Below are positions 16,057-23,961 of a stretch of 30,368 nt of DNA, piece by piece (the first letter of the stretch is position 1; each line of letters begins with the position of its first letter). A program made the position numbers and the translations under genes. This DNA comes from Bacteroidales bacterium (GTDB lineage: Bacteria; Bacteroidota; Bacteroidia; Bacteroidales; UBA932). Location of the stretch: assembly GCA_017461285.1 (NCBI GenBank), contig JAFTYS010000042.1, positions 1 through 30,368 on the forward strand, read 5' to 3'. The notes under the pieces were generated by a model. That model saw only the letters and a list, made by a program, of their open reading frames with translations, was not told where the DNA came from and did no database searches.

Positions 16057-18459
16057 CTAATATTTGATTACTACTGAAACTGATGAATCTGCCTGAAGGA
16101 CAGGAAGCTTCACGCTTGCCTCCTTGGTTTCAGGATTGTAGCTGACTTCAAGGTCTTCAGCACCCATCCTTGCAGATGCAGGCTTCTTTGCAAGACCGCC
16201 GAGCACGATGGTAAGGTCTCTCTGAGGGTCCATGCCCTTGTACGATCCCTTGCGTGCGCCTACTGTCACAGTACAAGCGGAAGAAGTCGCATTCTTGGTT
16301 ATCTCTGTAACGGCATAGTCAGTTTCATAAGCCTGGCTGACGCCGTCGTCCTCGTAATGCCTGTATGAAGACCTGCCCTTGCCCGGAGCCACATAGATGC
16401 GGAGGGCGTTTGTCTTGTCCTGGAGGCTCTGGATGCCTTCATGGGCAAGCGGAAGAATCGCGCCTGCCTTCACGAACCAGCAGTTCTCCGCGATCGTATA
16501 ATCGAGGGCCTTTGTGGTTCCGCCCTTCACCATCTGCTTATGCGCCATGTCATACCAGTCGTTTCCTGCAGGGAACCATACTTCCCTCTTGGCCACTCCC
16601 GTAAGAGTGTCGACAGGCTCGCAGACCGTTGCCACAAGGATATTGTCTCCGAACATGTACTGCTCCTTGTACTCATATGCCTCGTTCTTTTCAGGATAAG
16701 AGTAGTACATAGGACGGCAGAGGGACACTCCTGTGTCATATGTCTGTCTTGCAGCGTCATAGATGTATGGAGTCAGGGCATAACGGAGTTCGAACGCATC
16801 CTTCATGTACTCATAATGGTTATCGAAGGTCCATATGCGTCTCTCGATGATCTCGGAGCTGGTGCAATGGGTCTTGAACAGAGGAGAGAACACTCCGTAC
16901 TGGAGCCATCTTGTATAGAGCTCTGGGTCTGTAGGGATCTGGCCTCTCTGCATGTGTCCGCCAAGGTCGTGGCCCCAATAGCCGTAACCCACGTTCGATG
17001 CTGTCGACGTGAAGTATGGAAGATATCCGAGCACCTCCCAGAGGATATGGGTGTCGCCGGAGAAGCCGAGCTGGTAGCGATGGCTTCCGAGACCGCCCCA
17101 GCGATGGTAGGTCATCGGCCTCTCGCTGTCTTCGGCAGCATTGCCTCTGTTGCGTCTTACCTTGTCGTTGAAGAAAGTGTAGTTGAGCCAGAAAGTGTTG
17201 CTGAGGTTGTCTACATACTTGCTGAGCTTCCACTGCTGCCAGTCGAGCCACCAGAAGTCCACGCCTTCCACTTCGAGAGGATGGATCACAGAATTGAAAT
17301 ATGCGTCCGCCCACTCCTGCTGCGACATTCTGAAAGGAACGTTCGCGCGGTATCCCTTGACGCCTGTCATGGTCTCAGTGATCTTCTCGCCGCCCTTGTA
17401 GATGTAGCCTTCAGGACCGTCATAGTCGTCTGTCCTCGAGATATAGTCGGCAACGAAATCCTCATAGCAGTCCTCTCTTACTCCGATACCTGATGCAGGG
17501 TGAAGGTTGAGGGCTGTCTTGAATCCCATGTCATGGAGCTCTGCAAGGAATCCCTTGGTGTCAGGGAAGAGGTCCCTGTTCCATGAGTATCCTGTCCAGC
17601 CGATGCTCTGGCCGAACTCGTCCCTGCGCTGTCTGCGTGCGCTGCTCTGCCATGTCTCGTGCCAGTCCATGTCGATGATCATCACGTCCATAGGGATGTT
17701 CCTGTTGCGGAATTCCTTGCCGAGAGCTATGAGTTCATCTGCAGAATATGCCTTGTAACGGCTCCACCAGTATCCGAACACATACTTCGGAGGAAGAGGA
17801 ATCTTTCCAGCTACCTTGGTGAAGTCGGCAAGAGCGTCGGTATAGTCATGTCCGTATGCGAAGATATAAAGGTCCTGGACATCGCCCTCTGGACGTGCAT
17901 GCACCCATTCTCCCCAGTCGGAATCATCCTTCACGAAGATATGGCGATCGCTCTCGTCCACTATGGCCCAACCGTCACGAGAAACGATTCCGAGCTCCAT
18001 CGGGTCATTGTTGTTGATCTTGTCGGGACCCATGCATCCGTCGAGGGTACGGGCTGTACCCATGAGGTTGCCTGTATCCTCCTTTCCGGGATTCCATGTC
18101 ACAGTCTTTCCGTTAAGCTTGAATGATACAGAAAGGTTGTCCTCGGTGAACTTTCCGCCGCCCTTGTAATCAAGAGTAACGGCTCCGGTCCTTATCTGGA
18201 CGCCTTCGCCTGAACGGGTCGTCGTGAATGCAGGAACCGGGAGGTTTCTGTTGATGATCGCGAGAGTCGCATTGTCTTCGAACTTTCCGTTCTCGGCCCA
18301 CTCCATTCTTATGAGTCTGTCTGTCAATACGGTGAATCTTGCATTTCCGGCAACGACCTGTGCCTTTGCATCAGCTACCGGATTGTTTTCAGCATATGCA
18401 GTGCCGGCAAAGGCCAGAAGGCCTGTCAGCAGAGCCGCCATTATTCTGTTGATCTTCAT
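16057..18459 (-). CDS. GH31 alpha-glucosidase, secreted
   Basis: The 800-residue protein starts MKINRIMAALLTGLLAFAGTAYA, a clean signal peptide for the periplasm. A start nine codons earlier is open, but it would overlap the phosphatase gene and spoil the signal peptide. The GH31 order is visible: N-terminal beta domain, barrel motif DMDWHETW, nucleophile Asp406 in FWWLDWQQW, acid/base Asp469 in LGFSGDTH, and C-terminal beta domains. GH31 enzymes release glucose or other alpha-linked sugars from non-reducing ends. Here it could fill the role of SusB, as no GH97 gene is present. Between DMDWHETW and GWTGYSWN it carries an Arg/Gln-rich insert (residues 272-284). The gap from the phosphatase stop is 10 bp. 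Confidence 0.93.
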   Translation of the reverse strand: MKINRIMAALLTGLLAFAGTAYAENNPVADAKAQVVAGNARFTVLTDRLIRMEWAENGKFEDNATLAIINRNLPVPAFTTTRSGEGVQIRTGAVTLDYKGGGKFTEDNLSVSFKLNGKTVTWNPGKEDTGNLMGTARTLDGCMGPDKINNNDPMELGIVSRDGWAIVDESDRHIFVKDDSDWGEWVHARPEGDVQDLYIFAYGHDYTDALADFTKVAGKIPLPPKYVFGYWWSRYKAYSADELIALGKEFRNRNIPMDVMIIDMDWHETWQSSARRQRRDEFGQSIGWTGYSWNRDLFPDTKGFLAELHDMGFKTALNLHPASGIGVREDCYEDFVADYISRTDDYDGPEGYIYKGGEKITETMTGVKGYRANVPFRMSQQEWADAYFNSVIHPLEVEGVDFWWLDWQQWKLSKYVDNLSNTFWLNYTFFNDKVRRNRGNAAEDSERPMTYHRWGGLGSHRYQLGFSGDTHILWEVLGYLPYFTSTASNVGYGYWGHDLGGHMQRGQIPTDPELYTRWLQYGVFSPLFKTHCTSSEIIERRIWTFDNHYEYMKDAFELRYALTPYIYDAARQTYDTGVSLCRPMYYSYPEKNEAYEYKEQYMFGDNILVATVCEPVDTLTGVAKREVWFPAGNDWYDMAHKQMVKGGTTKALDYTIAENCWFVKAGAILPLAHEGIQSLQDKTNALRIYVAPGKGRSSYRHYEDDGVSQAYETDYAVTEITKNATSSACTVTVGARKGSYKGMDPQRDLTIVLGGLAKKPASARMGAEDLEVSYNPETKEASVKLPVLQADSSVSVVIKY
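17608..17646 (-). other. Arg/Gln-rich insert in the GH31 enzyme
   Basis: The segment encodes SSARRQRRDEFGQ inside the barrel, in the loop between DWHETW and GWTGYSWN near the active-site mouth. The GH31 family often has a variable loop here, but seldom this basic by my recollection. Confidence 0.6.
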
Positions 18460-18469
18460 CTTGGTATGT

Positions 18470-19969
18470 TTAGTTGTTTGTTTCATATCCTGCTATACGG
18501 GCGATGAGCCTAGGAATGTCGGTGTTGTCCGTGCAGGAGTTGAACTCCTGTGCGCGGACTCCGTTCACATACAGTCCGACAGGCGAGCCGCTGTGCGAGC
18601 CATGTGACCACTGGTATCCGGCCCTTGCGTTCAGATAGATGACTGCATCGGAAATCAGACGGGTGTTCACAGCGTAAAGGCTTCTGACGTCGTTTCCGCC
18701 GTCCTTCGATCCGAATGTCGACTGGTATGTCTCCATGAACTTCGCTTCTGTCCTTCTGTCCAAAGGCACCTTGTCCCAAAGTCCGAGGTTCTCCTGAAGG
18801 AATCCCTTGACCTCCTCCCATGTCGGAGGAGTCCACTGCGGCTGCTGGCCGAATCCTTGGCCATTTCCTCTCTGTCCGCGACGCTGCTGCTGAGGAGGAG
18901 CCGGCATGAACTTCTGGCGGAACTTCGCTGTCAGCTCGTTCTCGGACATGGTCTGTCCCGCGAGCATCTCCGGACTCATCGAATATTCCCCTGCTCCGAG
19001 CATCAGTCCGCCTGTCTCATGATCGGCTGTAACCACGATCAGAGTCTCGTCCGGATGCTCATTGTAGAATGCAAGCACGACATCCATCGCTTCCGCCAGG
19101 TCATTTACTTCCTCGAAGCATGCCACAGCATCGTCATTATGTCCTGCATAATCGATCTTTCCGCCTTCGATCATGAAGAAGAATCCTTCTTCAGGATATC
19201 TTCCGTAAAGGTATGAGATGCCGGTGCTGACGAAATCCTTCAGCGCCGTATCGCCTTCCTTGCGGTCCACCGCATAAGGAAGTTCCCCGATATTCCTGCC
19301 TCCGAGGCAGATGACACGGTCATAGCCGGTCGATACGTTCTCGAAATCTTCTGTTCCGTAGAACACCTTGATGCCTTCACCACGGACTTCCTGCTCGTAG
19401 AAGACCGCATCAAGACCGGTCCTTCTCTCAGTAAGGAAGCCGGCGCCTGCAGCAAAGTCCACGTCAGAGCTTATCAGCTGGCGGGAGATTGCATCATAGC
19501 TGTTCCTGTCTTCCACATGGGCATAGAAAGAGGCCGGAGTCGCATGGTTTATGCCTACGCTTGTCGCTACGCCGACGCCCGCTCCCGAATCTTTCGCCCA
19601 CTCGGCTATGGTAGTGACCGGATTGCGGTCCGAATCCACGCCGATCGCGCCGTTATACGTCTTCGTGCCGGTAGAGAGGGCTGTGCCGCCTGCCGCAGAA
19701 TCGGTCACGAGAGCAGAGGCAGAATGGGTGGTAACGAACGTCCTGACAGGGAAATGCATGAAGTTGATCCGCTCGGGACCGTTTCCGGTAGCCTGATTGT
19801 ACAGTTCGGTACCGGTCACTTCATTTATGCCCATGCCGTCGCCGATAAGATAGAAGACATACTTTGCCTGAGGTTCCTTCTTCACCCTTCTGGCATAAGA
19901 CATATCAGCACTGCCTGCCATGAAGATCACGGCAAGCACCATATACAGACATTTGATACGAAGTTTCAT
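18470..19969 (-). CDS. Alkaline phosphatase (PhoA superfamily), exported
   Basis: The 499-residue protein has a signal peptide (about residues 1-26, ending MSYA) and should be periplasmic. All hallmarks of the alkaline phosphatase family are visible: Asp44 in LIGDGMG, nucleophile Ser91 in VTDSAAGG, His142 in NHATPA, Glu268 and Asp273/His277 in EGGKIDYAGHND, Asp316-His317 in TADHETGG and His459 in GSHSGSPV. It hydrolyses phosphate monoesters. A Gln/Arg/Gly-rich, Pro-flanked insert occupies residues 356-382, before the C-terminal part. It lies between the DUF1680 gene (6 bp) and the GH31 gene (10 bp) and so is part of the glucan operon. A role on phosphorylated glucans is a guess from context. 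Confidence 0.95.
   Translation of the reverse strand: MKLRIKCLYMVLAVIFMAGSADMSYARRVKKEPQAKYVFYLIGDGMGINEVTGTELYNQATGNGPERINFMHFPVRTFVTTHSASALVTDSAAGGTALSTGTKTYNGAIGVDSDRNPVTTIAEWAKDSGAGVGVATSVGINHATPASFYAHVEDRNSYDAISRQLISSDVDFAAGAGFLTERRTGLDAVFYEQEVRGEGIKVFYGTEDFENVSTGYDRVICLGGRNIGELPYAVDRKEGDTALKDFVSTGISYLYGRYPEEGFFFMIEGGKIDYAGHNDDAVACFEEVNDLAEAMDVVLAFYNEHPDETLIVVTADHETGGLMLGAGEYSMSPEMLAGQTMSENELTAKFRQKFMPAPPQQQRRGQRGNGQGFGQQPQWTPPTWEEVKGFLQENLGLWDKVPLDRRTEAKFMETYQSTFGSKDGGNDVRSLYAVNTRLISDAVIYLNARAGYQWSHGSHSGSPVGLYVNGVRAQEFNSCTDNTDIPRLIARIAGYETNN
18824..18904 (-). other. Gln/Arg/Gly-rich insert in the alkaline phosphatase
   Basis: The segment encodes residues 356-382: APPQQQRRGQRGNGQGFGQQ followed by PQWTPPT. 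It lies after the last metal-site helix and before the C-terminal strand with His459. The Pro residues at both ends suggest an exposed, flexible loop. Confidence 0.75.
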
Positions 19970-19975
19970 CTGACT

Positions 19976-22084
19976 TTATTTTTCTGTTACAGGGAATGTT
20001 GTAAGCCTGAGAGTTGTAGAGCCGTATGGTACAAGTTCGATATACTCCACTTCATCGCTTTCTGTAACGACTGTCTCCGGAAGAGGAGGTGTGAACCTGT
20101 CGTCTACAAGCGTCCAGTCCTTGACGCCCTTTACAGGAACCTTTATCTTCAAAGGAACCGAATTGAGGTCGAACGGAAATCCCTTTGCACCGGTCTTCTC
20201 CACCTTGAGTCCCTCAAGCATGCCGTCTACGAGAGCATAGTTCCACTTTCCTTCCGGAGTGAGCTCCCAGCTCTTGAATTCAGGGTTTGCTGAAACCTTG
20301 CCTGCAAGATTGTCATATATCCTGGTGTCCTCGACCCACTTTGTAGGAATCGCATATGAATATACGATCGGACCTCTCTGGATACACTTGCCGTCCACAG
20401 GATTGTCGACCACCTCTATCTCCATAGGAAGGCTGACTGTAAACACATCACCGCTCTTCCACTCCCTGCTTTCGGTATGGAAGCCTGACTCGGCGTCCTT
20501 GCACCATCCCGGAATCCTGTATGTGAAATCCATCTGATGTGCCTTCTTCGACTTCTTTCCGTCCTTGAAGAATGTGAACTTGAACTTGACCTGCTCCTCG
20601 AAAGGATATTCAGTGATTTCCTCGATCTTTACGGTCACTCCTTCGCCGAGGTCATAAACCACAGATGAAGGGCCGTAAAGAGCGGCCACAGGGTGGCCTT
20701 TCCTGTCCTTGAGCCACATTCTGGCAACATAGTTCGGCATGTATCTGTGGAGATTTCCGATACAGCATTCGGTCTCATGGATAGGGCGGTATGCCATCCA
20801 TGTGAGGCCGTGCTTGAAGCCGTTGTGATTCGAGTTGCCTGTCGCGATGAACTGGTTAGGGCAAGAGAAATACTGCATCGAGCGGAAGTCCTTGGTAATC
20901 GCACCAAGGCCGCCGTTGAAGATACCCTTCTCGATACGGTCAGCCCACTGGGCGTCTCCTGTCGTCATGAGATAGTATCCCATCGTCCATGTGTAGTCGG
21001 ATATGTCGCAGGTTTCGTGGCTGGCGAGAGGATCGTTGCCGGCAAGGGCTTCGGTGCTGGAGTTGATTCCGTCGATGAGCATGTTAGGAGTCTCCATCTT
21101 ATAGTCCGCCTTCAGAGCCGCCTGGAGGTATTCCGTTCTGCCTGTGTGGGCATAAAGTATCATCGGAATCTTCATCAGTTCGTTCATGGTCACTCCATGC
21201 ATATGGAACTCCGAATCATCGAGGCATGTCTCCTGGGTAAGTTCTGACGCATCCTCGTCCCATGCCTTTACGGCGAGGTCGAGGAGGGCCGGATTCCTTG
21301 TGATCGAATATGTCCAGAGGATACCTTCAACATTCACCACGAAGCGGTTCATTCCAAGTTCCTCAACAGGATATGAGAGATAGTTCTTCTCGAGGGCAGC
21401 AGGAATGCGAGGGTCGCCTGTCACCTCATAATAAGCCTGGACTGCCCTGAAGAATACTGCGAAAGGCCACGCCATCGAACTTGTCTCAGGGCCGAGACGG
21501 CCTTCCGGACGGTCGATCGCATTGATCCTCATCTGCTTTTCACGGCGTGCCTGCTGCGCAGCCATCCTCTGGCGGAGACGAGGGTCAGCAGAGACCTGGG
21601 CATTGAAGTCCCTGCGCGGACCCCTGCGCTGCTGGTCCATCTTCTTCTGGGTCTCGATATCGATTCCCTTCTTCGCAGGAAGAGGGTTTGCAAGCACATA
21701 GTCGATGTTCTCCTGCCATATCTGAAGGAACTTCTCATCATCAAGAAGGTATCCGAGCCTGGTCAGACCGTCGAGATAGTATGCTGTCTGCTCGAATCTC
21801 CACCAGTCAGCTCCGCGCGACTCCGAATCCCTCTCAAGTTCTCCTGCCCAAAGGCATGAGTTGTAAGGATAGGCCATCGCTTCAGGATGTCCTGTCAATC
21901 CCTCCTGCTGACGCACAAGTATCTCCTTGAGCCATCCTTCAGGAGTGATGTCATCGATAAGGCCTTCAGAGAACTGCGCATACTCGGGAGCAGGCACATT
22001 CGCTGCCGTAGGGGCCTTCGGCTGCCGGGCGCAGCCCGCCATAGCCAGAGCAGCTATGGATAACAATATCAAAATTCTTTTCAT
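19976..22084 (-). CDS. DUF1680 / GH127-type glycoside hydrolase, lipoprotein
   Basis: The 702-residue protein has a lipoprotein signal ending ALAMAGC (Cys18), followed by ARQPK. That basic start argues against surface export, so a periplasmic-facing lipoprotein is more likely. The (alpha/alpha) barrel of the DUF1680 family is evident, and the zinc/catalytic motif of GH127 beta-L-arabinofuranosidase is present: Glu357 and Cys359 in HETCDISDY, and Cys440-Cys441 in HETECCIGNLHR, where one Cys acts as nucleophile. The family also has members acting on other sugars (GH146 and unassigned groups), so the substrate is open. A Gln/Arg-rich insert spans about residues 138-190. The gene is 11 bp after a GH13 gene and 6 bp before the phosphatase gene. 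Confidence 0.88.
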   Translation of the reverse strand: MKRILILLSIAALAMAGCARQPKAPTAANVPAPEYAQFSEGLIDDITPEGWLKEILVRQQEGLTGHPEAMAYPYNSCLWAGELERDSESRGADWWRFEQTAYYLDGLTRLGYLLDDEKFLQIWQENIDYVLANPLPAKKGIDIETQKKMDQQRRGPRRDFNAQVSADPRLRQRMAAQQARREKQMRINAIDRPEGRLGPETSSMAWPFAVFFRAVQAYYEVTGDPRIPAALEKNYLSYPVEELGMNRFVVNVEGILWTYSITRNPALLDLAVKAWDEDASELTQETCLDDSEFHMHGVTMNELMKIPMILYAHTGRTEYLQAALKADYKMETPNMLIDGINSSTEALAGNDPLASHETCDISDYTWTMGYYLMTTGDAQWADRIEKGIFNGGLGAITKDFRSMQYFSCPNQFIATGNSNHNGFKHGLTWMAYRPIHETECCIGNLHRYMPNYVARMWLKDRKGHPVAALYGPSSVVYDLGEGVTVKIEEITEYPFEEQVKFKFTFFKDGKKSKKAHQMDFTYRIPGWCKDAESGFHTESREWKSGDVFTVSLPMEIEVVDNPVDGKCIQRGPIVYSYAIPTKWVEDTRIYDNLAGKVSANPEFKSWELTPEGKWNYALVDGMLEGLKVEKTGAKGFPFDLNSVPLKIKVPVKGVKDWTLVDDRFTPPLPETVVTESDEVEYIELVPYGSTTLRLTTFPVTEK
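21527..21640 (-). other. Gln/Arg-rich insert in the DUF1680 enzyme
   Basis: The segment encodes residues 149-186, including MDQQRRGPRRDF and MAAQQARREKQ. It lies within the N-terminal part of the barrel, between LPAKKG and the conserved LGPETSSMAWPFAV region. It is longer and more helix-prone than the other inserts. Confidence 0.65.
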
Positions 22085-22095
22085 TCCGTAAGAAA

Positions 22096-23955
22096 TTATT
22101 TCTTGAGTTCGAAGATGTAGGTTCCTCTTGCAGGAACGTCAAGATTGCCTGTAAGGTCGAAGTCAGCACCTGTAATGACATCCGTTCCCTTTGTGAAATC
22201 CTTCACTACATCGCTGTACCTCGACATCTTTATCGAAGCATCCTTGTCAGAACCGTTGAGCACTACAAGAACTGTCTCTTCTCCCTTGATTCTGGCATAT
22301 ACATAGCAGTCGCCATGTTCGCGGAGAGGGGCGTACTGGATCATCGAGCCTGACTTCACTGCATCGGAAGTCTGCCTCCAGTTGAGGATGCGGCTCATAT
22401 AGTTCCATGCCTCATTCTCCTGCGGAGTCCTGCCTTCCGCTGTGAAGACTGACCTTTCGTCGCCTTCCCATCCGCCCGGCATGTCCTTGCGGATGACGCC
22501 GTCACCCTGCTGCTTCGTACCGGTGAAGAGAAGTTCGGTACCGTAATAGATCTGAGGAATTCCGCGGGTCGTGAGGATGAATGCTACTCCCTGCTTGTAT
22601 TTGTTCAGGTTGGTGTCCTCAACTGTCGAGAATCTACCGAGATCGTGGTTGTCGAGGAAGATGAGCACGCTGTTAGGATCCGGATAGAGGAAGTCGTTCG
22701 CCATCGACACGTAGATGTTGAACAGACCCTGTGCCTTTCCGTCGTCGGTCACATTTGCATCGACGAATGCATCTGGAACGATGAAGGCCAGGTTGAAGTC
22801 CATGACGGAGGTCAGGTTGCTGTTGATGGTGCTGAACGACGAGTTCTTCTGCCACCATGCAGGGAAACCGCTGCCTACAGGATACCATGTCTCGCCTGTG
22901 ATGTTGAACTGAGGATATTCGTCCATGGTGGCCTTGCACCACTTCGATGCGAACTCCGCATCCATGTACGGATGTGTATCCTGGCGGATGCCGTCGATTC
23001 TTGCATACTCGATCCACCATGTAGAAGTCTGGATGAGATAGTCGCTTACGAGAGGATTCCTCTGGTTGAGGTCAGGCATTCCCCTGTTGAACCATCCGTC
23101 TGTAAAGAGCTTCTTCTCAGAAGGAGCAGCGTGAGGGTCCACCTGGGTCCATTTCTGGTGGCTGGTCGGGACAAATGTGTTGTCGAAATTGAGCCAGTCG
23201 CCGGTAGGAAGGTCTTCCATCCACCAGTGTGAGCTTCCGCAATGGTTGAAGATCATGTCCATGACCACCTTGAGTCCCTGCTCATGTGCCTTGTCGATCA
23301 TCTCGATGTATTCCTCCATCGTACCGAAGCGAGGGTCCACATCATAGAAGTCTGTGATCGCATAGCCGTGGTAGGTGTTGGCATTGTTCTCCTGGACCGG
23401 GTTGAGCCAGATGGCTGTCACGCCGAGGTCCTTGATGTAGGCGAGGTTGTCGGTAACACCCTTGATGTCTCCGCCATGTCTTGCACCAGACCTTTCGCGG
23501 TTCATTCTGGCACCGCCGATGGTGTCGTTGGAAGGGTCGCCGTTAGCGAATCTGTCCGGAGTGATGAGGTAGAGCACGTCAGCTGAAGTGAAGCCCTGCG
23601 CTCCCTCCTTTGTGCTTCTTGGAAGAAGTTCATACTCATGGACGAGCTTGTCCTTGCCATCCTTGAACACTATATCCATCTTGCCAGGCTTTGTCTTAGG
23701 ATCGATGTCCAGATAGATGAAGAGATAGTTAGGATTCTCGGTCTTCACGATTTCCTTGATGCTGACTCCCGGATACTTGATCTTTACGGTCGAATTGGAT
23801 ATGTTTTCTCCATGGACCATGATCTGAAGCTGGGTGTTCTTCATTCCCACCCACCAGCATGGAGGGTCAAGATGCTGGATTTCAACGGCTGCCGCCTTTT
23901 GTCCGACAAAGGACAAAAGGACAGCCGCAACTAATGAAAGTGTGAAGTTCTTCAT
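22096..23955 (-). CDS. GH13 neopullulanase/cyclomaltodextrinase-type enzyme (SusA-like), secreted
   Basis: The 619-residue protein has a type I signal peptide (about residues 1-23, ending AAA), so it should be soluble in the periplasm, like SusA of the classical system. It has an N-terminal Ig-like domain (about 24-113), a GH13 barrel from FTSADVLYLITPDRFANG and a C-terminal beta domain. Catalytic residues are Asp326 (GIRQDTHPY), Glu355 (NITGETWYP) and Asp438 (FLDNHDLG). It is the closest paralogue of the neighbouring enzyme at 23962-25980, probably by tandem duplication, but lacks that enzyme's Gln-rich insert. Here the loop after GDWLNFDN passes directly to HQKWTQVDPHA. The gap to the upstream gene is 6 bp. 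Confidence 0.94.
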   Translation of the reverse strand: MKNFTLSLVAAVLLSFVGQKAAAVEIQHLDPPCWWVGMKNTQLQIMVHGENISNSTVKIKYPGVSIKEIVKTENPNYLFIYLDIDPKTKPGKMDIVFKDGKDKLVHEYELLPRSTKEGAQGFTSADVLYLITPDRFANGDPSNDTIGGARMNRERSGARHGGDIKGVTDNLAYIKDLGVTAIWLNPVQENNANTYHGYAITDFYDVDPRFGTMEEYIEMIDKAHEQGLKVVMDMIFNHCGSSHWWMEDLPTGDWLNFDNTFVPTSHQKWTQVDPHAAPSEKKLFTDGWFNRGMPDLNQRNPLVSDYLIQTSTWWIEYARIDGIRQDTHPYMDAEFASKWCKATMDEYPQFNITGETWYPVGSGFPAWWQKNSSFSTINSNLTSVMDFNLAFIVPDAFVDANVTDDGKAQGLFNIYVSMANDFLYPDPNSVLIFLDNHDLGRFSTVEDTNLNKYKQGVAFILTTRGIPQIYYGTELLFTGTKQQGDGVIRKDMPGGWEGDERSVFTAEGRTPQENEAWNYMSRILNWRQTSDAVKSGSMIQYAPLREHGDCYVYARIKGEETVLVVLNGSDKDASIKMSRYSDVVKDFTKGTDVITGADFDLTGNLDVPARGTYIFELKK

Positions 23956-23961
23956 AGTGTG

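Noticed and set aside
16441..17493. Open frame of 350 codons on the plus strand
   Set aside because: It lies entirely antisense to the GH31 gene including its catalytic region, is rich in Cys, His and Val as expected of a shadow frame, and has no recognisable domain.
18460..18486. Longer GH31 start nine codons upstream
   Set aside because: It would overlap the phosphatase gene and put a hydrophilic stretch ahead of an otherwise clean signal peptide.
19517..20293. Open frame of 258 codons on the plus strand
   Set aside because: It spans the antisense of both the phosphatase and DUF1680 genes across their junction, with no plausible protein features.
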